DNA of 64,000 bases from Pectobacterium parmentieri (GCF_001742145.1 NZ_CP015749.1:3348001-3412000), one strand, 5' to 3'; numbered from the stretch's first letter, positions 26,107 through 38,213 are shown. Numbers and translations are program-made. The notes: a model not told the origin generated them from the sequence alone.

Positions 26107-26393
26107 ACCAACGCCAGCGACAAGATAGAGAAAAAGCCCAACTACTGCGCCAGATACAGCAGCAACGGTTGGATTTAGCGGCGGGTAAGAAACACTGGCT
26201 GGATAGCACCGCCCGTTACGATCGTGGCTGGCAAAGCCTGATGCAGTGGCGTAAATACTGGATCGCTGGCTCCAGCCTCGTGGCGCTCTATGGCGTGCGC
26301 CACCCTAGCCGCATGATCCGCTGGGGACGCCGCCTTGCCGGGCTATGGGGGACATTCCGACTCGTACGCAAAACGTTTGACCAACGTCCGTAA
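26103..26393 (+). CDS. yqjK: YqjK-like family protein
   Basis: 96 residues from GTG, overlapping yqjE by four bases. Gln/Arg-rich helical start (QRQDREKAQLLRQIQQQRLD), then one short hydrophobic stretch (YWIAGSSLVALYGV) and a basic C-terminus. Matches YqjK by position and composition. Function unknown; probably works with yqjD and yqjE. Confidence 0.88.
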   Translation: MNQRQRQDREKAQLLRQIQQQRLDLAAGKKHWLDSTARYDRGWQSLMQWRKYWIAGSSLVALYGVRHPSRMIRWGRRLAGLWGTFRLVRKTFDQRP

Positions 26394-26456
26394 TGCCTTC
26401 TGTTGCATCGGTTATTTGCCTTCCCTATTAGACACTTTTCATCTCACTTTTTGCCT

Positions 26457-26483
26457 AACGCGCTCACGCGATGACAGCGCGTT
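26457..26483 (+). terminator. Hairpin between yqjK and yqjF
   Basis: AACGCGCT pairs with AGCGCGTT around an 11-base loop, followed by CTTAAC. Weak terminator-like structure 64 bases after the yqjK stop; the rest of the 274-base gap is AT-rich and probably holds the yqjF promoter. Confidence 0.45.
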
Positions 26484-26667
26484 CTTAACAATTTAACCAA
26501 ACATCAATTTTTCTGAAATAAAACAACAATTATACTCGCTGGTAGCACAAATCATCTCCCTATACTATCTGCCCATAACCTGATGGCGGGCCAAATTTTC
26601 AGACAACACCTGCTGCAACAAACACAACAGGGCCATATAGCCCACAACAAAATTAATTGGAGAGATG

Positions 26668-27063
26668 ATGAAAAATTTAGAAAGCACTGCACTACTGGTT
26701 GCACGTATCTTAATGCCAATTCTGTTTATCGTTGCAGGTTACGGTAAGCTGGGTGATGCCTATGCGGGCACACAACAATATATGCAGGCAATGGGCGTAC
26801 CGACCTTCCTGCTGCCGCTGACAATTCTGCTGGAACTGGGTGGTGGTCTGGCGGTTCTGTTCGGACTGTTGACTCGTACCGTCGCGCTGTTTACCGCGGG
26901 CTTTACGCTGCTGACAGCTCTGCTTTTCCACTCTAACTTTGCGGAAGGCATGAACCAATTGATGTTCATGAAAAACCTGACCATCGCTGGTGGTTACCTC
27001 CTGCTGGCGGTAACTGGCCCAGGCGCATTCAGCATCGACCGTCTGCTGGGCAAAAAGTGGTAA
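26668..27063 (+). CDS. yqjF: DoxX-family membrane protein YqjF
   Basis: 131 residues from the second of two adjacent ATGs (26668), because GGAGAG is better spaced to it; the first ATG (26665) is possible. Four membrane helices; DoxX motifs RILMPILFIVAGYGKLG and HSNFAEGMNQLMFMKNLTIAGG. A quinol-oxidase-subunit-like inner-membrane protein. It lies before yqjG, as in E. coli, where both are thought to serve redox or quinone stress. Confidence 0.92.
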   Translation: MKNLESTALLVARILMPILFIVAGYGKLGDAYAGTQQYMQAMGVPTFLLPLTILLELGGGLAVLFGLLTRTVALFTAGFTLLTALLFHSNFAEGMNQLMFMKNLTIAGGYLLLAVTGPGAFSIDRLLGKKW

Positions 27064-27111
27064 GAAAAGCCTTTTCTGGCCTGTACTACACTTAATCATC
27101 GAATATGAATT

Positions 27112-27143
27112 AGACGGCAAGCACACAAGGCTTGCCGTCTTCT
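27112..27143 (+). terminator. Terminator of yqjF
   Basis: AGACGGCAAGC and GCTTGCCGTCT form a perfect 11-bp stem with a 7-base loop, followed by TCTTAT. Confidence 0.8.
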
Positions 27144-27170
27144 TATCATCACTCACTAACGGGAGGATTT

Positions 27171-28166
27171 ATGGGACAATTGGTTGACGGCGTATGGCAC
27201 GATACCTGGTATGAAACCAAATCTACCGGCGGTCACTTTAAACGTTCAGAATCCGTATTCCGCAATTGGGTAACGCCTGATGGTTCCCCTGGCCTCACTG
27301 GCAAAGGCAACTTTCCCGCTCAGTCTGGCCGTTATCACCTGTATGTTTCACTCGCCTGTCCGTGGGCGCATCGAACGCTGTTAATGCGCCAGTTGAAAGG
27401 GTTGGAAAATCACATCGCGGTTTCGGTAGTTCATCCACTCATGCTCGATCACGGTTGGACGTTCGGTACCGATTTTGAGGCCGCGACGGGTGACTCGCTC
27501 TATCAGCACGAATTTCTCTACCAACTCTACCTTCATGCCAAACCGGACTACAGCGGTCGTGTGACTGTTCCCGTCCTGTGGGACACTGAGCAACATACTA
27601 TCGTCAGTAACGAATCCGCAGATATCATCCGTATGCTGAACAGCGCTTTTGATGGTGTAGGCGCAACAGCCGGAGATTACTACCCAGAAGCGCTACGTAC
27701 TCAGATTGACGAATTGAACGGCTGGATTTACGACAAGGTCAACAACGGTGTTTACAAAGCCGGTTTTGCGACGAGCCAGTCGGCCTACGATGAATCTGCC
27801 ACCACCGTTTTCGCGGCGCTATCCGATCTGGAAGCCATTCTGGCAAAACAGCGTTATCTGACCGGTGAGCAGTTAACCGAAGCCGATCTGCGACTGTGGA
27901 CGACGTTGATCCGTTTCGATCCGGTCTATCACACACATTTTAAATGCGATAAATATCGCCTGAGCGATTATCCCAATCTGTTCGGCTTTTTGCGTGATAT
28001 TTATCAGATGCCCGGTATCGCTGATACCGTCGATATGGCGCACATTCGTCATCATTATTATTGCAGCCACGGTACGATTAATCCGCACGGCGTGATTTCT
28101 CTGGGTCCAGAGCAAGATTTGAACCAACCTCATCAGCGTGATAAGACGTTTGTCGATTTATACTAA
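27171..28166 (+). CDS. yqjG: Glutathionyl-hydroquinone reductase YqjG
   Basis: 331 residues from the ATG at 27171, which has GGGAGG six bases upstream; the open frame extends 13 codons further without support. Xi-class glutathione transferase: thioredoxin-like N-terminal half with the catalytic Cys63 in LACPWAHRTL, then the all-helical C-terminal domain (LTEADLRLWTTLIRFDPVY). It reduces glutathionyl-hydroquinones to hydroquinones using glutathione. Neighbour order as in E. coli. Confidence 0.95.
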   Translation: MGQLVDGVWHDTWYETKSTGGHFKRSESVFRNWVTPDGSPGLTGKGNFPAQSGRYHLYVSLACPWAHRTLLMRQLKGLENHIAVSVVHPLMLDHGWTFGTDFEAATGDSLYQHEFLYQLYLHAKPDYSGRVTVPVLWDTEQHTIVSNESADIIRMLNSAFDGVGATAGDYYPEALRTQIDELNGWIYDKVNNGVYKAGFATSQSAYDESATTVFAALSDLEAILAKQRYLTGEQLTEADLRLWTTLIRFDPVYHTHFKCDKYRLSDYPNLFGFLRDIYQMPGIADTVDMAHIRHHYYCSHGTINPHGVISLGPEQDLNQPHQRDKTFVDLY

Positions 28167-28193
28167 AGTTTTACGTAACGCATGAAGTGCTGA

Positions 28194-28220
28194 GGCAAGG
28201 TGTGACCGCCACACCTTGCC
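28194..28220. terminator. Bidirectional hairpin between yqjG and yhaJ
   Basis: GGCAAGGTGTG and CACACCTTGCC form a perfect 11-bp stem with a 5-base loop between two convergent stops. No strong T-run on either side. Confidence 0.65.
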
Positions 28221-28237
28221 GCAGAAAAGCGTGGAAT

Positions 28238-29146
28238 TTAGGGTTGGTTCAGCAATTTGGGAATTTCCCGCAGGAACCAGGATTTCGCCTCGCCCATGCT
28301 GTCTCGTCGCCACGCCATAATAATCTGACTTTCCATTTGATGTTCTGGCCCAATCACCAGTAAACGCCCTTCGGCAATATCCTGCGCCACCATCGGGTAA
28401 GGCATGGTTGCAACACCTAATCCAGCCAGCAATGCACGTCGTTTATCATCTAGCGAGCTCACCGTCAGACGCTGCTGCTTATCCAGCAATTGCACGGTCA
28501 GAACTGGACGTTCACGCGCGGTATCTGCGACGGCAATTCCACGGTATTTCACACGAGTCGCATCCGACAGCGGCTCAGGCTCCTGATGGATGGGATGCTC
28601 TGGGCTAGCGACGTAAACGTTGTTCATCGTGTACAATTTGCGGGTATTCATCTCAGAAGACGCACGAAAATGCATGTCTGGCGCAATCACGATATCGGCA
28701 CGCCCTTGTTCAAGACGCTCCCACGCCCCTGCCAGCACTTCCGTCAGAATCGATACCTGCGTATTTGCTTTGAGCGCCAGTTTATCGATTAGGGGAAAAA
28801 TCCGCTGAGTTGGAATCAGGGCTTCCGTCACAATCGTCAGGTGCGTTTCCCAACCGCGAGCCAGCGCTTCCGCATCGGTGGTGAGCTTATCTGCGGCTTC
28901 CAGCAAAATACGCCCACGTTCCAGCAGCATGCGTCCGACATTCGTGAATTTAGTACGATGCCCGGAGCGATCGAACAACACCACATCTAACTCTTCTTCC
29001 AGTTTCTGCATGGTATAGCTCAGTGCCGAAGGCACCCTACCCAGCTCGTCTGCCGCAGCGGCAAAGCTGCCACGACGATCGATCGCATCCATCACCCTCA
29101 GGGCTTCCAGCGTCAATGCTCGTTCTCTCGCCATCTTCGTACTCAT
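28238..29146 (-). CDS. yhaJ: LysR-family regulator YhaJ
   Basis: 302 residues (or 298 from the ATG four codons in, which fits E. coli YhaJ better). N-terminal winged helix with ALRVMDAIDRRGSFAAAADELG and SALSYTMQKLEEELDVVLFDR; C-terminal LysR effector domain. The N-terminal 110 residues are nearly identical to E. coli YhaJ, which controls yhaK/yqjF-type genes and senses quinone-like or nitroaromatic compounds. It is divergent from yhaK with 100 bases between, the usual LysR arrangement, so yhaK is a likely target. Confidence 0.92.
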   Translation of the reverse strand: MSTKMARERALTLEALRVMDAIDRRGSFAAAADELGRVPSALSYTMQKLEEELDVVLFDRSGHRTKFTNVGRMLLERGRILLEAADKLTTDAEALARGWETHLTIVTEALIPTQRIFPLIDKLALKANTQVSILTEVLAGAWERLEQGRADIVIAPDMHFRASSEMNTRKLYTMNNVYVASPEHPIHQEPEPLSDATRVKYRGIAVADTARERPVLTVQLLDKQQRLTVSSLDDKRRALLAGLGVATMPYPMVAQDIAEGRLLVIGPEHQMESQIIMAWRRDSMGEAKSWFLREIPKLLNQP

Positions 29147-29246
29147 TCAGGAATTTTGAATATACCGACCAGATTAACTAGCTAACAATCCAACGTCCAC
29201 ACAATTACTATCGGTTTAAGAAATAATTATCTGGGGGATAAAAATT

Positions 29247-29945
29247 ATGATCACACGAAGAGCAGCGGGGCAATGCGGCCAAGCCGACTATGGCTGGTTG
29301 CAGGCACGCTATACTTTCTCTTTCGGTCACTATTTTGACCCACAGTTGCTGGGCTATGCTTCTCTTCGCGTGCTCAATCAGGAAGTACTGGCACCGGGGG
29401 CATCATTCCAGCCGCGCACCTACCCACGGGTTGATATCCTGAACATTATTCTTCAGGGCGAAGCAGAATACCGTGACAGCAACGGCGGCCATATTCAGGC
29501 TAAAGCTGGCGATGTTTTGTTGCTCGCCACTCAGCCAAACGTCAGCTACAGCGAACATAATACCAGCGCCAGCAAGCCGTTAACACGGCTGCAATTATGG
29601 CTGAACGCCTGCCAGACCAGAGAGAACATCCCATTGCAGCGCATGGGACTCAATTCATCAAATCATACTCTGCTTGCCTCACCGGAAGGCGAGCAAGATA
29701 GCCTGCAACTGCGCCAACAGGTTTGGATCCACCATGTCGATCTCCAACCGGATGAACAAAGCACGATAGTGCTACAGGGAAATCAGGCGTATCTCCAACT
29801 GATTCACGGTTCAACGACGGTGAACGGTGGCCAGCACAGTGAAACATTACACTGCGGCGATGGTGCCTTCATCAAGGAAGAAACAGCGTTGACGCTACAG
29901 GCAGACACTCCTTTGCGGGCACTGCTCATCGATCTGGTCGTGTAG
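29247..29945 (+). CDS. yhaK: Pirin-like bicupin YhaK
   Basis: 232 residues, matching E. coli YhaK (233) from MITRRAAGQCGQADYGWLQARY onward. Two cupin folds; the N-terminal one has SFGHYFDP and PRTYPRVDILNIILQGEAEYRDS. In E. coli it is a monomeric cytosolic pirin-like protein whose expression marks nitrosative or oxidative stress. Divergent from yhaJ. A GGGGG-type ribosome site precedes the start. Confidence 0.94.
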   Translation: MITRRAAGQCGQADYGWLQARYTFSFGHYFDPQLLGYASLRVLNQEVLAPGASFQPRTYPRVDILNIILQGEAEYRDSNGGHIQAKAGDVLLLATQPNVSYSEHNTSASKPLTRLQLWLNACQTRENIPLQRMGLNSSNHTLLASPEGEQDSLQLRQQVWIHHVDLQPDEQSTIVLQGNQAYLQLIHGSTTVNGGQHSETLHCGDGAFIKEETALTLQADTPLRALLIDLVV

Positions 29946-29970
29946 TTCTTCTTCCCGTCACCTTCGTAGG

Positions 29971-29996
29971 AAAACGCCGCTCACTCGGCGTTTTTA
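29971..29996 (+). terminator. Terminator of yhaK
   Basis: AAAACGCCG and CGGCGTTTTT with a 6-base loop, T-run included; 26 bases after the yhaK stop. Confidence 0.88.
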
Positions 29997-30045
29997 TTCA
30001 GTCGTGGTAAGATATCCGTCTTGTTCCTCAATGTGTCAGGGTGAT

Positions 30046-30561
30046 ATGACAATGGATTCAACCAAACAGGACAAACTTCTTGCCCAGGCTGAACAGATTT
30101 GTCAGCAGCGCGCGGTGCGTCTAACGCCACAGCGGTTGGAGGTTTTACGCCTTATGGCACAACAGGCGGGTGCGATCAGCGCGTATGACCTGCTGGATCT
30201 TCTGCGACTCACTGAACCTCAGGCTAAACCGCCTACCGTGTATCGCGCCCTGGATTTTCTGCTGGAACAAGGCTTCATTCATCGCGTTGAATCAAACAAC
30301 AGCTATGTGCTGTGCCACCACATCGAAGACCACAGCCATACGTCTGCCCTTTTCATCTGCGATCGCTGTGGACAAGTCACTGAACGTCAAACCGAGGGTG
30401 TGGAAGAAACGCTACGTAACTTAGCGCAGCAGTCAGGATTTACGCTGCGTCACAGCGTTGTGGAAGCTCATGGGTTATGTGGGGACTGTCAGGAAGTGGC
30501 ATCATGCAAGCAGCCGGATCATTGCGATCACGACCATACTGTTCCGATTAAAAAACGATAG
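30046..30561 (+). CDS. zur: Zinc uptake regulator Zur (Fur family)
   Basis: 171 residues from the ATG at 30046 (MTMDSTKQDKLLAQAEQICQ), with AGGGTG in front; the second ATG at 30052 and an upstream GTG (30004) are alternatives. Fur-type winged helix (VRLTPQRLEVLRLMAQQAGAISAYDLL, PPTVYRALDFLLEQGFIHRV). Zinc-site cysteines are in CDRCG, CGDC and the Cys/His-rich tail. It represses zinc uptake genes when zinc is plentiful. It is convergent with lexA; its stop codon lies inside the shared terminator. Confidence 0.94.
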   Translation: MTMDSTKQDKLLAQAEQICQQRAVRLTPQRLEVLRLMAQQAGAISAYDLLDLLRLTEPQAKPPTVYRALDFLLEQGFIHRVESNNSYVLCHHIEDHSHTSALFICDRCGQVTERQTEGVEETLRNLAQQSGFTLRHSVVEAHGLCGDCQEVASCKQPDHCDHDHTVPIKKR

Positions 30562-30582
30562 CCCCAAGGGCTATCGTTTTTT
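30550..30582. terminator. Bidirectional terminator between zur and lexA
   Basis: AAAAAACGATAGCCC and GGGCTATCGTTTTTT form a perfect 15-bp stem with a 3-base loop; it serves both converging genes. The zur stop codon TAG is part of the left arm. Confidence 0.93.
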
Positions 30583-30590
30583 GCTAACGG

Positions 30591-31199
30591 CTAGCTCCAG
30601 TCGCTGTTACGAATAACGCCAACCGCTAAGCCTTCTATCGAAAAACTTTGCTGACGCAGGTCGACAACGATAGGGGCAAACTCTTCATTTTCAGCGAGAA
30701 GATGCACCGTATTCCCCTGCTTCTTCAAGCGCTTCACTGTCACTTCATCGTCAATACGCGCCACCACAATCTGGCCGTTGCGCACATCTTCTGTTTTATG
30801 TACGGCCAGCAAATCGCCATCCATAATGCCAATATTTTTCATTGACATACCGCTGACACGCAACAAAAAGTCGGCGCTAGGTTTAAACATGGCAGGGTCA
30901 ACCTGATAGCGGCATTCGATATGTTCCTGTGCCAGCAAGGGTTCACCTGCGGCCACACGACCAACCAGAGGAATACCTGTCTCTTCTTCCATTAGCAGAC
31001 GAATACCACGAGATGCGCCCGATACAATTTCAATAACGCCTTTACGCGCCAGCGCTTTCAGATGTTCTTCAGCCGCATTCGGAGAGCGGAACCCCAGTTG
31101 TTGGGCAATTTCCGCCCGCGTTGGCGGCATTCCGGTTTGCGCAATATGATCGCGGATCAGGTCATAAACCTGCTGCTGCCTTGCTGTTAATACTTTCAT
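30591..31199 (-). CDS. lexA: SOS repressor LexA
   Basis: 202 residues from the ATG at 31197-31199 ([20 protein letters not shown]), preceded by a purine-rich GGGGGCGG; upstream open frame runs into the operators and is not coding. N-terminal winged helix ([26 protein letters not shown]). Self-cleavage site Ala-Gly in [10 protein letters not shown], catalytic Ser in SGMSMKNIG and Lys in [14 protein letters not shown]. It represses DNA-damage genes and is cleaved on RecA activation. Two SOS boxes precede it. Confidence 0.97.
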   Translation of the reverse strand: MKVLTARQQQVYDLIRDHIAQTGMPPTRAEIAQQLGFRSPNAAEEHLKALARKGVIEIVSGASRGIRLLMEEETGIPLVGRVAAGEPLLAQEHIECRYQVDPAMFKPSADFLLRVSGMSMKNIGIMDGDLLAVHKTEDVRNGQIVVARIDDEVTVKRLKKQGNTVHLLAENEEFAPIVVDLRQQSFSIEGLAVGVIRNSDWS

Positions 31200-31207
31200 T
31201 CCGCCCC

Positions 31208-31244
31208 CTGGTTGTTTATACAGTCTTGCTGTGAGTATATACAG
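31208..31244 (-). promoter_or_regulatory. Two LexA (SOS) boxes of the lexA promoter
   Basis: CTGTGAGTATATACAG at 31229-31244 and CTGGTTGTTTATACAG at 31208-31223 both fit CTG-N10-CAG and are spaced as in E. coli lexA, giving autorepression. Confidence 0.93.
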
Positions 31245-31309
31245 GTAAGGCACAATTGGGAATCGAGATATAGGCAAAGCCCCTGACTTTTATTCATTTA
31301 TGCGGGGCG

Positions 31310-31675
31310 TCAGGCAAAATGTTGCCAGAGGATGCTGCCCCATACAACAGCGGCTAACAAGATGGCAACAAAGACAGCCGCCGACCCGATATCTTTCGCA
31401 CGACCGGACAATTCGTGGTGCTCTAAACCAATGCGATCGACGACGGCTTCAATGGCGCTGTTAGCCAGTTCAAACAGCATAATCAATACCACAGAACCAA
31501 TCAGCAGCAGTTTCTCAACCAGCGTAACCGGCAGTAAACAAGCAATAATAACGCCGACAATCGTCAGTATCGTTTCCTGACGAAACGCCGCCTCGTGCTG
31601 CCACGCCTGCTTCAGCCCTTTAAGGGAATAACCGGTAGCCTTAATAATCCGGGTCATCCCCGTTGCTTTATTCAT
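31310..31675 (-). CDS. dgkA: Diacylglycerol kinase
   Basis: 121 residues, three membrane helices, with the prokaryotic DAGK signature [15 protein letters not shown] and the following [18 protein letters not shown]. It phosphorylates diacylglycerol in the inner membrane to recycle lipid from MDO and lipid A modification. Divergent from plsB with 128 bases between the starts, the E. coli arrangement. Confidence 0.95.
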   Translation of the reverse strand: MNKATGMTRIIKATGYSLKGLKQAWQHEAAFRQETILTIVGVIIACLLPVTLVEKLLLIGSVVLIMLFELANSAIEAVVDRIGLEHHELSGRAKDIGSAAVFVAILLAAVVWGSILWQHFA

Positions 31676-31803
31676 TTATCCTCCATTTTTATACTCTAAA
31701 TAATTCGCATTTTAACGCGCTTACGTTGTCTCATCACCACAGATCTCCGACGCAGTTTCTGGTATCCTTGCGGCGAATTGCTAACAAGAGGCTCCACGTT
31801 GTT

Positions 31804-34272
31804 ATGTCAGGTTGGCGTAAAATTTACTATAAACTATTGAATCTCCCGCTGAAACTGCTGGTAAAAAGCAAAGTTATTCCCGCAGATCCAGTGGTCGAGT
31901 TGGGGTTAGATCCCTCACGTCCTATACTCTATGTTCTGCCTTATAACTCTCAGGCGGATCTCTTGACGCTACGCGCGAAATGTCTGGCATTGGGCTTACC
32001 CGATCCCTCGCAACCGTTCGAATTCAATGGCGTTGAACTCCCTAGCCACGTCTTTATTAATGACGGGCCGCGTGTCTTCCGTTATTACGTTCCCAAGCAG
32101 AAATCCGTCAAGCTATTCCACGACTATCTGGATCTGCATCGCGCCAATCCAGATTTAGACGTGCAGATGGTGCCCGTTTCCGTGATGTTTGGGCGCTCTC
32201 CAGGTCGGGAAGGTCATTCTCAGGCCACGCCACACCTGCGGTTACTCAACGGTATCGAAAAATTCTTTGCCGTACTGTGGCTAGGCCGCGACAGCTTTGT
32301 CCGCTTCTCCAGCCCGGTGTCGCTGCGCTATATGGCAACCGAGCATGGCACTGACAAAACCATAGCCCACAAACTGGCGCGCGTCGCGCGTATGCACTTC
32401 TCTCGCCAGCGTTTAGCGGCTGTTGGCCCACGCTTGCCGGTGCGTCAGGACCTGTTTAACAAGTTGCTGGATTCCAAAGCGATCAAGAAAGCCGTAGACG
32501 ATGAGGCTCGCAGTAAGAAGATTTCTCATGAGAAAGCGCAGCAAAATGCGATTGCGCTGATGGAAGAAATCGCCGCCGATTTCTCCTACGAAGCGGTGCG
32601 ACTGTCGGATCGCGTATTGAGCTGGACGTGGAACCGCCTTTATCAGGGGATCAACGTTCATAACGCCGAACGCGTTCGCCAACTGGCGCAGGATGGTCAC
32701 GGCATTGTCTATGTGCCCTGCCACCGTAGCCATATGGATTATCTGCTGCTGTCCTACGTCCTGTACCATCAAGGCTTAGTCCCGCCGCACATCGCCGCAG
32801 GTATTAATCTTAATTTTTGGCCGGCGGGCCCGATCTTCCGCCGTCTTGGCGCGTTCTTTATTCGTCGAACCTTCAAAGGTAACAAACTCTATTCCACGAT
32901 TTTCCGCGAATACCTGGGCGAGCTGTTTGCCCGTGGTTATTCAGTTGAATACTTCATGGAAGGCGGGCGTTCCCGCACGGGGCGTCTTCTGGATCCCAAA
33001 ACCGGCACGCTGGCCATGACCATTCAGGCCATGCTCAGAGGCGGCACGCGCCCTATCACACTGGTGCCGATTTATGTCGGCTACGAACACGTGATGGAAG
33101 TCGGCACTTATGCGAAAGAGTTGCGCGGCGCGGTGAAGGAAAAAGAAGGCTTTATGCAGATGGTACGCGGTCTGCGCAAACTGCGTAACCTGGGTCAGGG
33201 CTATGTGAACTTCGGTGAACCGCTCCCGCTGACAACCTATCTGAACCAGCATGTACCTCAGTGGCGTGATGCGATTGATCCCATCGAGGCGCAGCGTCCA
33301 AGCTGGCTAACGCCGACAGTGCAGGATATCTCTATGGATATCATGGTGCGCATCAATAATTCGGCGGCAGCAAACGCGATGAACCTGTGCTCTACGGCGT
33401 TATTAGCATCGCGACAGCGTTCACTGACGCGTGAGCAAATGCACGAACAGCTCGATTGCTACCTGCAACTGCTGCGTCAAACTCCTTACCACAAGGATAT
33501 TACGGCTCCCAAAAAGACAGCGAATGAATTGCTGGAACACGCGCTGAGCATGAACAAATTCGAAGTGGAGAAGGACAGCATTGGCGATATCATCATTCTG
33601 CCGCGCGAGCAGGCGGTTCTGATGACGTATTATCGCAATAACATCCAGCATCTGTTGGTCTTACCGTCGTTGATCGCCAGCATCGTCATCCATCATCGTC
33701 GGATTACACTTGCCGACGTCGTGCAACAAATCACGCTAATCTATCCGCTGCTGCAAGCCGAGTTGTTCCTGCATTATTCCAAAGAGCAATTACCGGACGT
33801 GCTGGAAACACTAGCTAATGAACTGATTCGACAACAGTTACTGTGCAGCCGTGATGGCGAATTAGCCATCAATCCGCCACGCATCCGCACACTACAACTG
33901 CTGTCTGCTGGCGTGCGTGAAACACTGCAACGTTATGCGATTACACTGTCTTTGCTATGTGCAAATCCAGAAATCAATCGTGGAACGCTGGAAAAAGAAA
34001 GCCGGAATATGGCACAACGTCTGTCCGTTCTGCACGGTATTAATGCACCGGAGTTTTTTGATAAAGCGGTGTTCTCGACGCTGGTTGCCACGTTACGCAC
34101 AGCCGGGTATATCACCGACAGTGCGGAAGCAGCGCAAGGCGATATTATGGCAATCTACAGCATCCTTGGCGATCTGATCACTCCAGAAGTTCGGTTGACT
34201 ATCGAAAGCGCCAGCTCATCCACCGAAATGGAAACAGCCAGTCAGGCGGTGGAAGAGGCAAAGCAGGAATAG
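31804..34272 (+). CDS. plsB: Glycerol-3-phosphate acyltransferase
   Basis: 822 residues from the ATG at 31804 ([20 protein letters not shown]), matching E. coli PlsB (807). The open frame extends 47 codons upstream across the dgkA start and is not coding. Acyltransferase motifs are in order: [11 protein letters not shown] (HX4D), [28 protein letters not shown] and [11 protein letters not shown]. It adds the first acyl chain in phospholipid synthesis at the inner membrane. Confidence 0.97.
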   Translation: MSGWRKIYYKLLNLPLKLLVKSKVIPADPVVELGLDPSRPILYVLPYNSQADLLTLRAKCLALGLPDPSQPFEFNGVELPSHVFINDGPRVFRYYVPKQKSVKLFHDYLDLHRANPDLDVQMVPVSVMFGRSPGREGHSQATPHLRLLNGIEKFFAVLWLGRDSFVRFSSPVSLRYMATEHGTDKTIAHKLARVARMHFSRQRLAAVGPRLPVRQDLFNKLLDSKAIKKAVDDEARSKKISHEKAQQNAIALMEEIAADFSYEAVRLSDRVLSWTWNRLYQGINVHNAERVRQLAQDGHGIVYVPCHRSHMDYLLLSYVLYHQGLVPPHIAAGINLNFWPAGPIFRRLGAFFIRRTFKGNKLYSTIFREYLGELFARGYSVEYFMEGGRSRTGRLLDPKTGTLAMTIQAMLRGGTRPITLVPIYVGYEHVMEVGTYAKELRGAVKEKEGFMQMVRGLRKLRNLGQGYVNFGEPLPLTTYLNQHVPQWRDAIDPIEAQRPSWLTPTVQDISMDIMVRINNSAAANAMNLCSTALLASRQRSLTREQMHEQLDCYLQLLRQTPYHKDITAPKKTANELLEHALSMNKFEVEKDSIGDIIILPREQAVLMTYYRNNIQHLLVLPSLIASIVIHHRRITLADVVQQITLIYPLLQAELFLHYSKEQLPDVLETLANELIRQQLLCSRDGELAINPPRIRTLQLLSAGVRETLQRYAITLSLLCANPEINRGTLEKESRNMAQRLSVLHGINAPEFFDKAVFSTLVATLRTAGYITDSAEAAQGDIMAIYSILGDLITPEVRLTIESASSSTEMETASQAVEEAKQE

Positions 34273-34365
34273 CCAGACCGGAGTAACGGGAAAATGGCGG
34301 ATAACATGCCCCCATCAAGCCGTGGATGCGTTTAGCATAATAAACGTCACCGAACATTCCGTCAT

Positions 34366-34396
34366 AAAAAAAGCAGCGAGAAATCGCTGCTTTTTT
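34366..34396. terminator. Bidirectional terminator between plsB and ubiA
   Basis: AAAAAAGCAGCGA and TCGCTGCTTTTTT form a stem with a 4-5-base loop; T-runs on both strands. Confidence 0.92.
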
Positions 34397-34412
34397 GTCT
34401 CTACTGTCTACC

Positions 34413-35276
34413 TTACAGACCGAACAGCACACCGATAAATATCGCCATACCTGCATATTTATTATTGTGGAATGCCTTAAAGCAGGCATCACGTTCACGC
34501 CCAGCAGTCAGTATTTGCTGATAGACAAACATCCCACCAGCCACCAGCAGAGAAATAGTGTAGGGGGTTCCCAGTCCGGTGATGTATCCCAAAGCCAATA
34601 ACAACGCCAGCATACTAAGCTGCAACAACCCGATGATGATATTGTCAAAACGACCAAATAAGATCGCAGTAGATTTCACGCCGATCTTTAGATCGTCATC
34701 ACGATCCACCATCGCATATTGCGTATCGTAAGCCACCGTCCAGCAAATATACGCCAAAAACATCATCCAGCAGGTCACGGGCAGGCTTTCACTGACTGCC
34801 GCGTAGGCCATGGGGATCGACCAACCGAATGCCGCCCCCAGCACAAACTGAGGCAGATGGCTGACCCGTTTCATAAACGGATAAATCCACGCCAGAGCCA
34901 GACCGGCGACAGACAGCAGGATCGTCATCTTATTCAGCGTCAACACCAGACCAAACGCCAGTAAGACCAGCACCACAAACAGAACTTTGGCAGATTGCTC
35001 GCTCACCTCACCGCTGGGCAATGGGCGAGAAGCGGTACGTTTTACATGGCCGTCAAAATGCCTGTCGGCATAATCATTGATAACGCAGCCCGCTGCTCGC
35101 ATTAAGAAAACACCAGCGACAAAAACAAAGAGCGTCCACGGTGCAGGTGTTCTCCCTCCTGCCAGCCACAGCGCCCATAGCGTTGGCCACAGCAGTAACA
35201 GAGAACCTATCGGTTTATCAATTCGCATCAAGCGACAATAAGCCAGCCATTTCCCTGCTGTAACACTTCTTTCCAA
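34413..35276 (-). CDS. ubiA: 4-hydroxybenzoate octaprenyltransferase
   Basis: 287 residues with about eight membrane helices. Two Asp-rich prenyl diphosphate motifs are visible ([11 protein letters not shown], about 70; [10 protein letters not shown], about 190) plus [20 protein letters not shown]. It attaches the polyprenyl tail to 4-hydroxybenzoate in ubiquinone synthesis. It follows ubiC by 12 bases on the same strand, so ubiC-ubiA form an operon as in E. coli. Confidence 0.96.
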   Translation of the reverse strand: MERSVTAGKWLAYCRLMRIDKPIGSLLLLWPTLWALWLAGGRTPAPWTLFVFVAGVFLMRAAGCVINDYADRHFDGHVKRTASRPLPSGEVSEQSAKVLFVVLVLLAFGLVLTLNKMTILLSVAGLALAWIYPFMKRVSHLPQFVLGAAFGWSIPMAYAAVSESLPVTCWMMFLAYICWTVAYDTQYAMVDRDDDLKIGVKSTAILFGRFDNIIIGLLQLSMLALLLALGYITGLGTPYTISLLVAGGMFVYQQILTAGRERDACFKAFHNNKYAGMAIFIGVLFGL

Positions 35277-35288
35277 GGATTTATCTCC

Positions 35289-35822
35289 TCAAATTACCTG
35301 CCAACCTTCATCACTGGGTGTGTAATAAACCGGTGATTCCGGTAAGAAAAGCTCAGTCAACAGTAACGGATGCCCAGAAAGACACAGGCGGGAACGCCGC
35401 GCCCATAAGCCTTCGCAGCATCCGGTATGAATGTAATCACGCGTCAGCGATTTTTGCTCAAACAGATAACGACCTAACGGCTGATTACCTATTTTCGTCA
35501 AAGCCGCACCGGCACCTTCAAGTGTCTGTTGTGGGACAATCGTTCGACCGAAAAGCCAGGGGCGATCGTCACCATACAGCACAACTTCACGTAGCCAGTA
35601 ACGTTCATCAAGCGGGAGTTGATCGCGCTCTTCGCCCAACGCCTGTGGCGTAATGAACCCCTCACGACAAAGCGTGACCCTCAGTTGGGCACAGTATTTT
35701 TCAAGCCGCTGCGTCATGGAACTGGTTTCCATCAGCCAGTCACCAATGTGTTCAGGCAATACCGAAGGGGGTTCAGTAAACCAGGATATGGTGCGCAGAA
35801 GCGTTGACGCATCGTCAGACAT
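35289..35822 (-). CDS. ubiC: Chorismate pyruvate-lyase
   Basis: 177 residues (E. coli 165). UbiC features: WLREVVLYGDDRPWLFGRTIVP and LTRDYIHTGCCEGLWARRSRLCL. It releases pyruvate from chorismate to give 4-hydroxybenzoate. First gene of ubiCA. A promoter region of about 270 bases lies upstream, toward groEL. Confidence 0.93.
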   Translation of the reverse strand: MSDDASTLLRTISWFTEPPSVLPEHIGDWLMETSSMTQRLEKYCAQLRVTLCREGFITPQALGEERDQLPLDERYWLREVVLYGDDRPWLFGRTIVPQQTLEGAGAALTKIGNQPLGRYLFEQKSLTRDYIHTGCCEGLWARRSRLCLSGHPLLLTELFLPESPVYYTPSDEGWQVI

Positions 35823-35979
35823 TGTCCCTACTCCAGACAGGGTCGCTTATCAATAAAGCATTCGTAAATAAAGTAAGCGTCCCTATTGTAGCGCAGAATG
35901 GTTCTCTCGATAACACGCTATAAAGGCATTCATCAACGATACGGCAACATTTCAGCAATGGGACTCAATGTGTAACGCA

Positions 35980-36018
35980 TAAAAAAAGCACCACCCGGTA
36001 TCGCAACCGGATAGTGCT
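35980..36018 (-). terminator. Terminator of groESL
   Basis: On the minus strand GCACTATCCGGT pairs with ACCGGGTGGTGC (two mismatches) followed by seven Ts, 80 bases after the groEL stop. Confidence 0.85.
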
Positions 36019-36098
36019 CTTTAAGGGACAGAAAGACGTACTTCTGTAACCTGACGTCCTGCCACCGGAAAATGGCTTCCGGCGACAAGGGTGCCACA

Positions 36099-37757
<1,659 letters not shown>

Positions 37758-37790
37758 TTAAATTCGTTCAGTTCAGATGATTACGCGCAA

Positions 37791-38117
<327 letters not shown>

Positions 38118-38130
38118 TTAGGATAAACGC

Positions 38131-38164
38131 CGACTATGTTTTCATAACGACTATGTTTTCATAA
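38131..38164 (-). repeat. Perfect 17-bp tandem duplication in the groESL leader
   Basis: CGACTATGTTTTCATAA occurs twice head to tail at 38131-38147 and 38148-38164, between the sigma-32 promoter and the groS ribosome site. Confidence 0.9.
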
Positions 38165-38180
38165 TCGGCCTTGTGGTGTT

Positions 38181-38213
38181 TTAAGTGGGGGCGTTTAATC
38201 GCCCTTCAAGGGA
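38181..38213 (-). promoter_or_regulatory. Sigma-32 heat-shock promoter of groESL
   Basis: On the minus strand the -35 element CCCTTGAA ends at 38205 and, 13 bases on, the -10 element CCCCCACTTA (38191-38182) follows, closely fitting the RpoH consensus CTTGAA-N13-CCCCATNT. Confidence 0.88.

Noticed and set aside
31663..31803. 47-codon N-terminal extension of plsB
   Set aside because: It overlaps the dgkA start on the other strand and has no similarity to PlsB, which begins MSGW at 31804.
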